From NCBI GenBank assembly GCA_963696545.1, contig CAVOKQ010000019.1:76669-140668 (forward strand): a stretch of 64,000 nt of DNA. The letters run 5' to 3'. A program made the position numbers and the translations under genes. Below the pieces are notes generated by a model. It worked only from the letters and a program-made list of their open reading frames with translations, did no database searches and was not told the DNA's origin. Each line of letters starts with the position of its first letter. Positions within the stretch are counted from its first letter, which is position 1. Origin of the DNA: RPQJ01 sp963696545. Lineage in GTDB: Bacteria; Pseudomonadota; Gammaproteobacteria; Steroidobacterales; Steroidobacteraceae. Of the stretch, positions 42,684 to 51,645 are shown in pieces.

Positions 42684-44792
42684 TCACAGGTATTTCGCGA
42701 GCCAGTCGCGGACCTCCTGGTAGAAGTGGCGGCTGTTCTCGCCCTTCAGCACCCAGTGGTTCTCGTCGGGGAAGATCACCAGCCGGCTCGGCACCTGCTG
42801 CCGCTGCAGCACCATGAAAAACTCGATCGCGTTGTTGCACGGCACGCGGTAGTCGCGCTCGCCGCAGGTGACGAGGATCGGCGTGCGCAGCTTCGTCGAG
42901 CGATAGAAAGGGCTCTGCTCGCGCCACAGCTGGTTCGACGTGTCCCAGGCCGGGCCGCCGACGTTGCGCTCGCGGTTGTAGTTCGTGTCGCTGGTCGTCC
43001 ACTGCGACTTCAGGTCATACAGGCCCGCGTGGCTCACGAGCGCGCGATAGCGACCGGTGCTCGCGGCGAGCCAGTTCGCGAGGTGCCCGCCGTAGCTCGC
43101 GCCGCCGGCCGCCTGGCGTGACGCATCGATGAAGCCGTGCCGGCGGATTGCCTCGTCCGCGGCCTCGTTCACTTCATCGGCAGGACCCTTCAGTGGATCG
43201 AACTGGATGCTGCGCGCGAAGTCCTCGCCGAAGCCGGTCGAGCCGCTGTAGTTGGTGAGCAGCACCACGTAGCCCGGTGCCGCGAGCAGGTGATAGTTCC
43301 AGCGCAGCACCCACTGGTCCTGCCACATCGTATGCGGACCGCCGTGGATCACGACGAACAGCGGGTACTTGCGCTTCGCATCGAAGCCCGGCGGCTTCAC
43401 GACGAAACTGTGGATGCGCTTGCCGCGCTTCGACGTGAACCAGAACTCATCCGCCGGCGGGAGGTCGAGCCCAGCCGCGGCCGCAGTGTTGAACGACGTG
43501 AGCGCCGTCCAGCGCCCGGTCGCAAGATCGATGCGCCCGGCCTCGTGCGGGTTCACGGCGCTCGACCAGATCGCGGCCAACACGGGCTTGTCCGCGGAAC
43601 CGCCGACGCTCAGCCGCTCGAGCGAGCCGGAATCCGCGTCGCCGATGGGTCGCGGCGCGCCACCCGCAAGCGGCACCTCGAACAGCTTCACGTAGCCCTT
43701 GCGCTCGGCGAGGAACAGCGCACGCTGGCCGTCGGGCGCGAGCTCGTAGTCGCCGACCGCGTCCTCGAACTTCACGGTGAGTACCTGCCGATCCGCAAGC
43801 GACGGCCAGGCCCAGCGCACGAGCCGCGCGGCCACGTACACCCATTTCTCCGATTTCGGTTGCACCTTTGCGACCAGCATCGAGCCGTCGGGCGTGAACT
43901 CCGGGGAGGCGTAGTCGCCCTCGTCCGGTGTCAGCCGGCGCGGCTCGCCGCCGTCCACGCTCACCATCCAAAGCGAGCTGAACACCTCGGCGCGCGCCGA
44001 TTCGTCGCGCATCGTGGTCGCCGCGAACACGACGCCGCGCCCGTCCGGCGTCCACGTGGCGTCGAGGTCGTCGCCTTCGTTGCCGAGCCGCCCGCCGTAT
44101 CCGCGATCAGCCCGCAACTGCGTGCCGGCGAGCAGGTCGCGCGGCGGGGCCTTGCCGTCGAGCGACTGGACGACGATCGTCGGGCGCGTCTCGTCGAGCC
44201 AGCGATCCCAGTGACGAATCGGATAGCTGTCGAACGCCCGCACGTTGTACTTGCGCGCCTTGCGATCGGCGGCCGCCTTGCGATTGTCCTCGTCCGTGAG
44301 CGCGCCCGGGTAAGTCATGCTCTGGAACAGGATCGAGCGACCGTCCGGGCTGAACTGCGGCGACTTCGCGCCCGTCGCCCAGCTGGTGACGCGCTGTGCC
44401 TCGCCGCCCGCGAGCTCGAGCAGGTAGACCTGCGACACTTCGTCGCCCTCGCGCTTCGCCGTGAACGCGAGCCGGGTCGAGTCGGGACTCCACACCGGGT
44501 CGCCTTCGCCCGCCTTGCCCGAGGTGAGCCGCCGGGGCGGAGCGCTGCCGTCCGCCGGCACGATCCAGAGATCGCTGCCTTTCTGTGCATCGTCGTAGGA
44601 AGGCTCGGCCACCGAGACCACCAGCCACCGCCCGTCCGGACTCACGGCGGTGGAGCCGGGGCGCTTCATCAGCCAGAGGTCCTCGTGGGTGATCGGGCGC
44701 CGGGCCTGGGTGTCGGCAGCGGTGGCGAGACCCGCGGCCAGGGCCATCAGCCACAAGGCAAATACGCGGAGACCGGTAGCGACTTCAGGCAT
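42684..44792 (-). CDS. Prolyl oligopeptidase-family (S9) serine peptidase
   Basis: A 702-residue exported peptidase of the acylaminoacyl/dipeptidyl type. It has a signal peptide (LWLMALAAGLATAADTQA), then a beta-propeller with repeated SPDGRWLVVS, WSPDSTRLAF and FSPDGRSILF blades. The C-terminal alpha/beta hydrolase domain has HGGPHTMWQDQW and the nucleophile Ser566 in GGASYGGHLANWL. It ends ENHWVLKGENSRHFYQEV, which supplies the catalytic histidine. The gene is inserted, in reverse, between glmU and glmS. Confidence 0.9.
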   Translation of the reverse strand: MPEVATGLRVFALWLMALAAGLATAADTQARRPITHEDLWLMKRPGSTAVSPDGRWLVVSVAEPSYDDAQKGSDLWIVPADGSAPPRRLTSGKAGEGDPVWSPDSTRLAFTAKREGDEVSQVYLLELAGGEAQRVTSWATGAKSPQFSPDGRSILFQSMTYPGALTDEDNRKAAADRKARKYNVRAFDSYPIRHWDRWLDETRPTIVVQSLDGKAPPRDLLAGTQLRADRGYGGRLGNEGDDLDATWTPDGRGVVFAATTMRDESARAEVFSSLWMVSVDGGEPRRLTPDEGDYASPEFTPDGSMLVAKVQPKSEKWVYVAARLVRWAWPSLADRQVLTVKFEDAVGDYELAPDGQRALFLAERKGYVKLFEVPLAGGAPRPIGDADSGSLERLSVGGSADKPVLAAIWSSAVNPHEAGRIDLATGRWTALTSFNTAAAAGLDLPPADEFWFTSKRGKRIHSFVVKPPGFDAKRKYPLFVVIHGGPHTMWQDQWVLRWNYHLLAAPGYVVLLTNYSGSTGFGEDFARSIQFDPLKGPADEVNEAADEAIRRHGFIDASRQAAGGASYGGHLANWLAASTGRYRALVSHAGLYDLKSQWTTSDTNYNRERNVGGPAWDTSNQLWREQSPFYRSTKLRTPILVTCGERDYRVPCNNAIEFFMVLQRQQVPSRLVIFPDENHWVLKGENSRHFYQEVRDWLAKYL

Positions 44793-44977
44793 CGTTCACT
44801 CTCGGGGACTGGACAGGGCGCCGGCCGGGGCCGAAACCCGCGGCGGGCCGGCGGAGTTTACCTAATGAACTGTGAGCCAGGCCGCGGCAAAGCGGTCCCC
44901 GGGGAGGTCTACAATCCCGCTCGTGCCGATGCGCGGCCCGGGTGGGGGCGCTCGCGCGGCGGAGTTTGCGTAGATCT

Positions 44978-45005
44978 TTGATCTGACTGGAATTTCTGCT
45001 AGCCT
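44978..45005 (+). promoter_or_regulatory. Possible promoter of glmS
   Basis: TTGATC at 44978-44983 (4 of 6 to the -35) and an extended -10 TGCTAGCCT ending at 45005 are separated by 16 nt. Transcription would begin about 20 nt before the ATG. Confidence 0.4.
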
Positions 45006-45034
45006 CGCCCACCCTGCAATAAAGGAACCACCGC

Positions 45035-46870
45035 ATGTGTGGAATCGTCGGAGCCGTCGCCGAGCGTGATGTCGTCCCCGTCCTGATCGAGGGACTGCGG
45101 CGGCTCGAGTACCGGGGTTACGACTCCGCCGGCGTCGCCGTGCTGAACGGGACCGGGACCATCAAGCGGCTCCGCACCGTCGGCAAGGTCCGCAAGCTGC
45201 AGGACGCGCTCGACGGTGACCCGACCCACGGCGGCCTCGGCATCGCGCACACCCGCTGGGCAACGCACGGAGTGCCGAGCGAGCGCAATGCGCACCCGCA
45301 CATCTCGAAGGACGGCATCGCGATCGTCCACAACGGCATCATCGAGAACCACGAGGAACTGCGCGACGAGCTGAAGCGCGCCGGCTACGAGTTCTCGTCC
45401 GAGACCGACACCGAGGTGATCGCTCACCGCATCCACTTTCACATGAAGAGAACGGGCGACCTGTTCAAGGCCGTCCGCGCCACCGTCGCAGAGCTCGAGG
45501 GCGCCTACGCACTGGCCGTGATCTCGCAGGACGACCCCGACCGGATCGTGCTGGCCCGCGAGGGCTGCCCGGTCGTCGTGGGCATCGGCGAGGGCGAGAA
45601 CTTCGTGGCGTCCGACGTGGCGGCACTGCTGCCCGTGACCCGCCGTTTCGTGTTCCTCGAGGAAGGCGACGTCGGCGAGATCCATCGCACGAGCTTCCGA
45701 ATCATCGACCGCGACGGCAACACCGTGCAGCGTCGCGAGTGGCTGAGCGAGCAGTCTGCGGACGCGGCCGAGAAGGGCGAGTTCCCGCACTACATGCTGA
45801 AGGAGATCTACGAGCAGCCGCGCGCCGTCGCGCAGACGCTCGAGGAACGCGTCGCCGGTGGCAAGCTGCTCGAGGCTGCGTTCGGCCCGGCCGCGCAGGC
45901 CGTGTTCGCGAAGACCGAGGCCGTGCGCATCGTCGCGTGCGGCACCAGCTTCCACGCCGCCACGGTCGCGAAGTATTTCATCGAGCAGATCTGCCGGCTG
46001 CCATGCTGGGTCGAGATCGCGAGCGAATACCGCTACCGCAACCCGGTGGTGCCGAAGAACACGCTGTTCGTCAGCGTCTCGCAGTCGGGCGAGACGGCAG
46101 ACACGCTGGCCGCGCTGCGAATGGCGAAGCAGGCGGGTTACCTGTCGCAGCTCGCGATCTGCAACGTGCCGGAAAGCTCGCTGGTGCGCGAGTCCGAACT
46201 CGTGATGCTGACGCGCGCGGGCCCGGAGATCGGCGTGGCGTCGACGAAGGCGTTCACGACGCAGCTGGCCGCACTCGACATGCTGGTGATCGCGCTCGCC
46301 AAGTTCCACAGTGCGGACGCCGAGCGCGAGCGCGGGCTGGTACATCGGCTGCTCGGCATCCCGTCGCTGATCGAGAGCACGCTCGAGCTCGACGGCACGA
46401 TCCGCAAGCTCGCGGAGCGGTTCGCGGACAAGCAGCACGCGCTGTTCCTTGGTCGCGGTGCGATGCACCCGATCGCGATGGAGGGCGCGCTGAAGCTGAA
46501 GGAAATCTCGTACATCCACGCCGAGGCCTATCCGGCCGGCGAACTGAAGCACGGGCCGCTCGCGCTCGTGGACGCGGACATGCCCGTCATCGCGATCGCG
46601 CCGAACAATGACTTGCTCGAGAAGCTGAAGTCGAACCTGCAGGAAGTGCGGGCGCGCGGCGGCGAGCTTTACGTCTTTGCAGATCCCGAGTCAGGGATGG
46701 TGTCGTCCGAAGGCGTCACCGTGATCCACATGCCGCGGCACGTCAGCTATTTCCAGGCGCCAGCCGTGTACACCGTCCCGCTGCAGCTGCTCGCGTATCA
46801 CTGCGCGATCTTGAAGGGGACGGACGTCGATCAGCCGCGGAATCTCGCGAAGAGCGTGACGGTGGAATAA
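45035..46870 (+). CDS. glmS: Glucosamine--fructose-6-phosphate aminotransferase
   Basis: GlmS makes glucosamine-6-phosphate from fructose-6-phosphate and glutamine. The 611-residue protein starts MCGIVGAVAERDVVPVL, with Cys2 as the glutaminase nucleophile. It has HTRWATHG, the isomerase-domain motifs CGTSFHAATVAKYF and SQSGETADTL, and the ending DQPRNLAKSVTVE. All key regions are intact. Confidence 0.97.
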   Translation: MCGIVGAVAERDVVPVLIEGLRRLEYRGYDSAGVAVLNGTGTIKRLRTVGKVRKLQDALDGDPTHGGLGIAHTRWATHGVPSERNAHPHISKDGIAIVHNGIIENHEELRDELKRAGYEFSSETDTEVIAHRIHFHMKRTGDLFKAVRATVAELEGAYALAVISQDDPDRIVLAREGCPVVVGIGEGENFVASDVAALLPVTRRFVFLEEGDVGEIHRTSFRIIDRDGNTVQRREWLSEQSADAAEKGEFPHYMLKEIYEQPRAVAQTLEERVAGGKLLEAAFGPAAQAVFAKTEAVRIVACGTSFHAATVAKYFIEQICRLPCWVEIASEYRYRNPVVPKNTLFVSVSQSGETADTLAALRMAKQAGYLSQLAICNVPESSLVRESELVMLTRAGPEIGVASTKAFTTQLAALDMLVIALAKFHSADAERERGLVHRLLGIPSLIESTLELDGTIRKLAERFADKQHALFLGRGAMHPIAMEGALKLKEISYIHAEAYPAGELKHGPLALVDADMPVIAIAPNNDLLEKLKSNLQEVRARGGELYVFADPESGMVSSEGVTVIHMPRHVSYFQAPAVYTVPLQLLAYHCAILKGTDVDQPRNLAKSVTVE

Positions 46871-46924
46871 CCGCCTCGTTTCAGTGGCGGGCTCGCACAC
46901 GCCAAGCTCGTCCGCGGTATTCGC

Positions 46925-47644
46925 TCAAAGCTTCCTGGTCATCGAGTCATACGCGTCGGCGAGCATGCGCAGCGACTCCGGGCACCGCGTCTGTGTCGAC
47001 GAACCGTGCATCACTGCGAGCGTGCGGGGCTCCAGTGCGGCGAGACGACGGATCGTCGACGCGGTGACCGGGGAAAGCGCAGTGGCATGGAACAGCTCTT
47101 CAGCAGCGAGCGCTGGACCCACGATGTCTCCGTCCGTCAGGGCCGGTCCATCGCCCGCGTGAGTGAAAAGATCGCCGCAAAAAAGCGTGCCGGTGGTTTC
47201 TTCAAACAGGACGCGCGCTTCCCAGTTGTGCGGTACGTGCGGCGTATCGATGTGCCGGACGCGCTTGCCGCCGAGATCGATGATTTCGCCATCTGCGAGC
47301 TTGCGCGGCGGCCGATCGCAGAGGTCGTCGAGCGAAACCATGCAACCGACCGCGCCGTGCGCTACCTCGGCGCGGGGCGCCGCAGCGAGGAATTCGTTCA
47401 TCGCGCCGCACTCGTCGGACTCCACGTGCCCGAACGCGATCCAGCGCAGCCGCTCCAGCGGAACGATCCGCGCGACCGCCTGCGAAACCAGCGGATACAT
47501 TCGCCGCGGTCCGGTGTGGAAGAGCAGCGGCTCGTCGGCATCGATCAGGAACTGGTTGAAGGTAAAGCCTCCCGGCGCCGCGTCCGGCACGCACGTCGAG
47601 AAACGATAGATGCGGTCCGCGATCTCATGTGTGCTCGTTTGCAT
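46925..47644 (-). CDS. MBL-fold protein of the diiron (ODP) type
   Basis: A 239-residue metallo-beta-lactamase-fold protein. Instead of HxHxDH it has GHVESDECGAMN. The H-x-E-x-D pattern is typical of flavodiiron proteins and related oxygen-binding diiron proteins, not of hydrolases. Further likely ligands are in TPHVPHNW, in FCGDLFTHAG and in AVMHGSS. The flavodoxin domain of flavodiiron proteins is absent. A stand-alone oxygen or NO sensing or scavenging role is possible. It is transcribed with the serine hydrolase gene upstream of it (36 nt apart). Confidence 0.75.
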   Translation of the reverse strand: MQTSTHEIADRIYRFSTCVPDAAPGGFTFNQFLIDADEPLLFHTGPRRMYPLVSQAVARIVPLERLRWIAFGHVESDECGAMNEFLAAAPRAEVAHGAVGCMVSLDDLCDRPPRKLADGEIIDLGGKRVRHIDTPHVPHNWEARVLFEETTGTLFCGDLFTHAGDGPALTDGDIVGPALAAEELFHATALSPVTASTIRRLAALEPRTLAVMHGSSTQTRCPESLRMLADAYDSMTRKL

Positions 47645-47680
47645 GCGTGCTGTCTCCCGACCGCTTGAAGCGGCGCCTGG

Positions 47681-49049
47681 TCAGTGTTTTTGGCTGGAGG
47701 ATCCGGCCCCGAGCAGGTAATCCGCCGCCGCTCGATACGCCGGCAGCGACGTCGGATCGAGATTCATGTTGCCGGCCTTCGGGTGCGACGCGTAGCGCGC
47801 GATCACCATCTCGGCCTTCGGGTCGATGTAGATCGCCTGGCCGTGGATGCCGCGCGCCATGAACGCGCCGTGGTCGTCGTGGGATACCCACCACTGGTTG
47901 TGGTAGCTCCAACCCGGCAGCGTGGTATAGCCACCGAACTTGAACGCGTCGGGGCTGGCGCCGGCGCGGATTCCGTCGATCACCGCGGCCGGCACGATCT
48001 GCTTGCCGTTGTACTTGCCGCCGCGGCGGATCATCTCTCCGAACCGGGCCAGATCGCGGAGCCGCGTGTTGAAACCGCCGGCGGCCATCGGCGTGCCGAC
48101 GCGGTCGAGCGCCATGTAGGCATCGCCTTCCGCGCCGAGCTGGCTCCAGATCCGTTCCTGCAGCACGACGTCCGGCGCCTTGCCTGTGACGCGCCAGATC
48201 AGCCAGCCGAGCACGTCGGTGTTCGGCGAGCGATAGTGAAACTCCGTTCCGTGCGTGCCGTTCTTGGCAATGCCGCGTGCGAAGTCGTAGACGGTCGTCG
48301 CGCCCGTGTAGCCGGGCGGCAGCGGCAGCATCCCGCAGGCGCGCGCGTACGGCAGGAAGCTCGAGTTCGGATCCGCGTAATCCTCCGAGTAGTTGATCGC
48401 CGTCGTCATGTCGAGCACTTGCTGCACGGTGGCGTCGCCGAAGCCGCTCTCCGCGAGCTCGGGGATGTAGTGCGTGACGGCGGCGTCCGGATCGAGCTTG
48501 CCTTCGGCGACCAGCATCGCGCCGAGCGTGCCCATGAAGGATTTCGTCACCGAGAACGCGATGTGCTGCCGCTCCGCCGGCAGGATCGGGAAGTATTTCT
48601 CGTAGACGATCTGCCCCCGATGCAGCACGACGATTGCGTCCGTGTAGTTCGCGCCCAGCGATTCCGCCCAGGTCATCGCCTTGTCGCCGCCGATCGGGGT
48701 AAACGTCAGGCCGTCGAGGTCGGCCGGCTTGCCGCTCGGGCAGCGCGCTCACCGGGCCCTCGCCGCGCGAGACGTTCCGCGTCGGGAACAGTTCGCGCCA
48801 GTGCGAGAACGACCAGCGGGACTGCGGGAATTTGTAGAAGCTGCCGTCCGCGACGCGGATCGTCTTGTCCGCGGGCGGCGGCGAGCCGACCATCCAGCCG
48901 AGTGCCACTGGATCAGACTGCGCGGCATCCGGCAGGTCTGCAGCAATGGAGCCCGTGAGCGGGATCGCGATCAGCGTCATTGCCAGGCCCCTTGCGAAAT
49001 CGAGGATCGTGCGGTGCCGCAGCCGGCGCGGCGAAATGCTGGTTGTCAT
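47681..49049 (-). CDS. Exported serine hydrolase, beta-lactamase family (COG1680-like), one frame break
   Basis: The protein starts at the ATG at 49049 with a signal peptide (LDFARGLAMTLIAIPLTGSIAA) and continues RVADGSFYKFPQSRWSFSHWREL. Near 48735-48741, after SALP, one extra base shifts the frame. The continuation is SGKPADLDGLTFTPIGG and the full hydrolase domain. The SxxK nucleophile region is FSVTKSFMG, and HYRSPNTDVLGW supplies the second motif. The total is about 455 residues. Relatives include esterases, 6-aminohexanoate hydrolases and class C beta-lactamase-like proteins; I cannot decide the substrate. The break looks like a sequencing error. Confidence 0.85.
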
Positions 49050-49152
49050 GTCATCCCCCGGGAGCAACCCGGCCGAGCATACGTCAACGGGCGGCCGCCC
49101 GTCCCGGCTCCGGGGTTAAGCTAACGAGCCTCAGCAAACGGAGAGTCGACTG

Positions 49153-49728
49153 GTGGGCAGGAACCGTCTCGAAGCATTCAGCGATGGCGTAATCGCCATC
49201 CTGATCACGATCATGGTGCTCGAACTGAAGGTGCCGCATGGCACGGACCTGGACTCGCTGCGGCCGCTCATTCCGGTGTTCCTGACCTACGTGCTGAGTT
49301 TCGTGTACCTCGGCATCTACTGGAACAACCATCACCACATGCTGCACCTGTGCACGCACGTGACCGGCGGCATTCTCTGGGCCAACCTGATGCTGCTCTT
49401 CTGGCTGTCGCTGGTGCCGTTCGCAACGGGCTGGATGGGCGAGAATCACTTTGCGCCCTGGCCCACCGCGCTGTACGGCACGGTGCTGATCATGGCAGCG
49501 CTGTCTTACACGCTGCTGCAGACCCTCATCATCCGCACGCAGGGCAAGGACTCGGTACTTGCCCGCGCAGTCCGCTCGGACTGGAAGGGCAAGCTGTCGC
49601 TCGCACTGTACGCGCTGGCGGTCGCGCTCGCGCTTCGTGCCGGCTGGCTGTCACTGACGATCTACGTGATCGTGGCCCTGATCTGGCTGATCCCGGATCG
49701 CCGCATCGAGGGCGTCCTCAGGAGCTGA
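49153..49728 (+). CDS. TMEM175-family potassium channel-like protein
   Basis: A 191-residue membrane protein of the DUF1211/TMEM175 family with six predicted membrane helices. The signature FSDGVIAI at residues 9-16 marks the pore helix, and a histidine cluster WNNHHHMLH follows. Bacterial members form leak-type potassium channels, usually as tetramers of two repeats per subunit. Start GTG at 49153. Divergent from the serine hydrolase; convergent with the GST gene. Confidence 0.9.
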   Translation: MGRNRLEAFSDGVIAILITIMVLELKVPHGTDLDSLRPLIPVFLTYVLSFVYLGIYWNNHHHMLHLCTHVTGGILWANLMLLFWLSLVPFATGWMGENHFAPWPTALYGTVLIMAALSYTLLQTLIIRTQGKDSVLARAVRSDWKGKLSLALYALAVALALRAGWLSLTIYVIVALIWLIPDRRIEGVLRS

Positions 49729-49730
49729 CG

Positions 49731-50402
49731 CTAGCCGGCGCCCTGCACTCGTGCGCGCATCGCGGCAACGAACAAGGGCATGCCCGCGTCCCGCTTGGCC
49801 GCGATCGCCTGCACGTGCGGGTTCTGGCCGAGCTTCTGCAGCAGCGCCTGTGCGCCCGGGATATCGCCTAGCAGGTCGAGCCCGAAGAGCTGCTTGCCGA
49901 CGCCGGCCGCGACGTCGATGCTGTACAGGAAGAGGATGTCGGCCAGCGTGAACGTGTCGCCGGCGACATAGGGGGCGAACCGGCCGTGACGCTTCAGCGT
50001 GGCAAAGCCGGCCTTCAGGTCGTCACGCGCCTTGGCTTTGATCGCCTCGGGCACCTTCCCTCCAAAGAAAGCCTCTGCGAAACAGCTGCGCGCCGGCAGC
50101 TCGATATAGAGCTCGATCTCCTTCATCAGCGCGCGGACCAGCGCCCGCGCGTACGGATCCTTCGGCAGCAGCGGCTTGCCCTGCCCGAGTCCTCCAGGTA
50201 ATCGAGGATCGCGTCGGTCTCGTTCGAGGTAGCCCTGCGGCGTGGCGAGCGCAGGCACCTTGCCGCGCGGGCTCAAGGCCAGGAACTCGTCCGTCTGCGC
50301 CGGATAAGTCGTCACGTACTCAAAAGGCAGGCCCTTCTCGAGCAGCGCGAGCTCCACCATGTTGGTGTAGTTGCTGACCGGGAAGCCGTGGAGCTTGAGC
50401 AT
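49731..50402 (-). CDS. Glutathione S-transferase family protein, with compensating frame errors
   Basis: A 223-residue GST starting MLKLHGFPVSNYTNMVELAL, with the glutathione-binding PRGKVPALATPQGYL segment and a helical C-terminal domain. It reads as one open frame, but residues after PQGYL (ERDRRDPRLPGGL) do not look like GST. Restoring one deleted base near 50185 and removing one extra base near 50225 yields NETDAILDYLEDS, the normal segment. So a pair of indels scrambles about 13 residues. The start has GAGGT about 7 nt upstream. Confidence 0.85.
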   Translation of the reverse strand: MLKLHGFPVSNYTNMVELALLEKGLPFEYVTTYPAQTDEFLALSPRGKVPALATPQGYLERDRRDPRLPGGLGQGKPLLPKDPYARALVRALMKEIELYIELPARSCFAEAFFGGKVPEAIKAKARDDLKAGFATLKRHGRFAPYVAGDTFTLADILFLYSIDVAAGVGKQLFGLDLLGDIPGAQALLQKLGQNPHVQAIAAKRDAGMPLFVAAMRARVQGAG

Positions 50403-50565
50403 GGTCGGGACCTCGAGGCGCGAATGGGCAAGCAGGAGCCGCAAGGTAACCCACCGCCGCCGGGCTGGCGAGGGGTGGCGGACTTGAGGAACCGCCGGCC
50501 GTCCCCCACTCCATTACGCCGCCCGCGCAATCTGACATACTTCGCACCCCCTTCGAGGACCTTCC

Positions 50566-50979
50566 ATGGCAGACCCTCTCCCGCCCGCGGGGACAGCTCC
50601 GCAGCCGTCGCTGATCAGCTACACGCACTGGATGTATGCGCTGCATACGTTGAGCGCGCTGATGGGCGTGTTCACGTCCGCGACGGTGATCGGGCAGTTC
50701 GTGTTCGGTATCCCGTCGATCGTCGCCGTGGTGATGAACTACGTGAAGCGCGACGAGGCCCGCGGCACGTGGCTCGAGTCGCACTTCAGCTGGCAGCTGC
50801 GCACCTTCTGGTTCGCGGCACTCGCTTTCGTGCTGATCGGCCTCTTCTCGCTGCCGCTGGTGCTGCTGCTCGGCCTCGGCATCTTCACCTGGATGCTCGG
50901 CGCGTTCGTCGTCGGCATCTGGATCCTCTACCGCATGGCGCGCGGCTGGCTGCGCCTGAAAGACGGCCGGCCCGTCTGA
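50566..50979 (+). CDS. DUF4870 family membrane protein
   Basis: A 137-residue inner-membrane protein with about four hydrophobic segments. It begins LPPAGTAPQPSLISYTHWMYALHTLSAL and has a conserved MNYVKRDEARGTWLESHFSWQLRTFWF core, typical of DUF4870. Function is unknown. It directly precedes the FKBP gene (18 nt) and is probably co-transcribed with it. Confidence 0.85.
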   Translation: MADPLPPAGTAPQPSLISYTHWMYALHTLSALMGVFTSATVIGQFVFGIPSIVAVVMNYVKRDEARGTWLESHFSWQLRTFWFAALAFVLIGLFSLPLVLLLGLGIFTWMLGAFVVGIWILYRMARGWLRLKDGRPV

Positions 50980-50996
50980 CCATCGGAGTTCTCCCC

Positions 50997-51488
50997 ATGC
51001 TGATCGCCCAGGACAAGGTCGTACTGATTCATTACACGCTGACGGACGAGGCCGGCAAGGTGCTGGATTCGTCCTCGGGCGCCGACCCGCTCGCGTACCT
51101 GCACGGTCAGGGCAACATAATCCCGGGCCTCGAGAAGGCGCTCGAGGGCAAGCAGGCTGGCGACAAGTTGCAGGTGCGCGTGGAGCCGTCGGAAGGCTAT
51201 GGCGTGCGCGACGATTCGCTGGTGCAGCAGGTCCCGCGCCGTGCGTTCGGCAGCGTGTCGGACGTGCAGCCGGGCATGCAGTTCCATGCGCAGAGCTCGC
51301 AGGGGCAGATGCGCGTCGTGACCGTGACCCGCGTGCAGGGCGACATGGTGACCGTGGACGCCAACCACCCGCTGGCCGGCGAGGTGCTGAACTTCGACGT
51401 CGAGATCACCGAGGTCCGCGAGGCCACGGGCGAGGAACTCGAGCACGGCCACGTGCACGGCCCGGGCGGGCACCACCACCACGACTGA
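50997..51488 (+). CDS. slyD: SlyD-type FKBP peptidyl-prolyl cis-trans isomerase
   Basis: SlyD is a cytoplasmic peptidyl-prolyl isomerase and chaperone that also binds nickel through a histidine-rich tail. The ATG at 50997 gives 163 residues. FKBP segments VVLIHYTLTDEAGKVLDSS and YLHGQGNIIPGLEKALEG are present with the insert-in-flap domain. The tail EHGHVHGPGGHHHHD is short compared with E. coli. Good match to the family. Confidence 0.92.
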   Translation: MLIAQDKVVLIHYTLTDEAGKVLDSSSGADPLAYLHGQGNIIPGLEKALEGKQAGDKLQVRVEPSEGYGVRDDSLVQQVPRRAFGSVSDVQPGMQFHAQSSQGQMRVVTVTRVQGDMVTVDANHPLAGEVLNFDVEITEVREATGEELEHGHVHGPGGHHHHD

Positions 51489-51501
51489 TCTGCCCGCTGG
51501 T

Positions 51502-51521
51502 TTTGCGGACCAGTCCGCAAA
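51502..51521. repeat. Perfect 20-bp palindrome between slyD and ompA-like gene
   Basis: TTTGCGGAC (51502-51510), CA, GTCCGCAAA (51513-51521) are perfect mirror arms. It lies about 125 nt before the outer membrane protein gene. It has no T-run, so it may be an operator or a REP-like sequence. The GCGGAC/GTCCGC arms are also found in the larger repeat at 53.5, 57.5 and 63.1 kb. Confidence 0.5.
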
Positions 51522-51645
51522 GCTGGCCACCGACTGCGGTTTGATCCGTAGCGACGGGCGGGGCCCTCGCCGTACACTCCGGGCATGCGGGCGACTCCGC
51601 AGGCGCGCAGCGCTGCGCTGCGCCGGAGCGCGGCAGGGAGTCATG

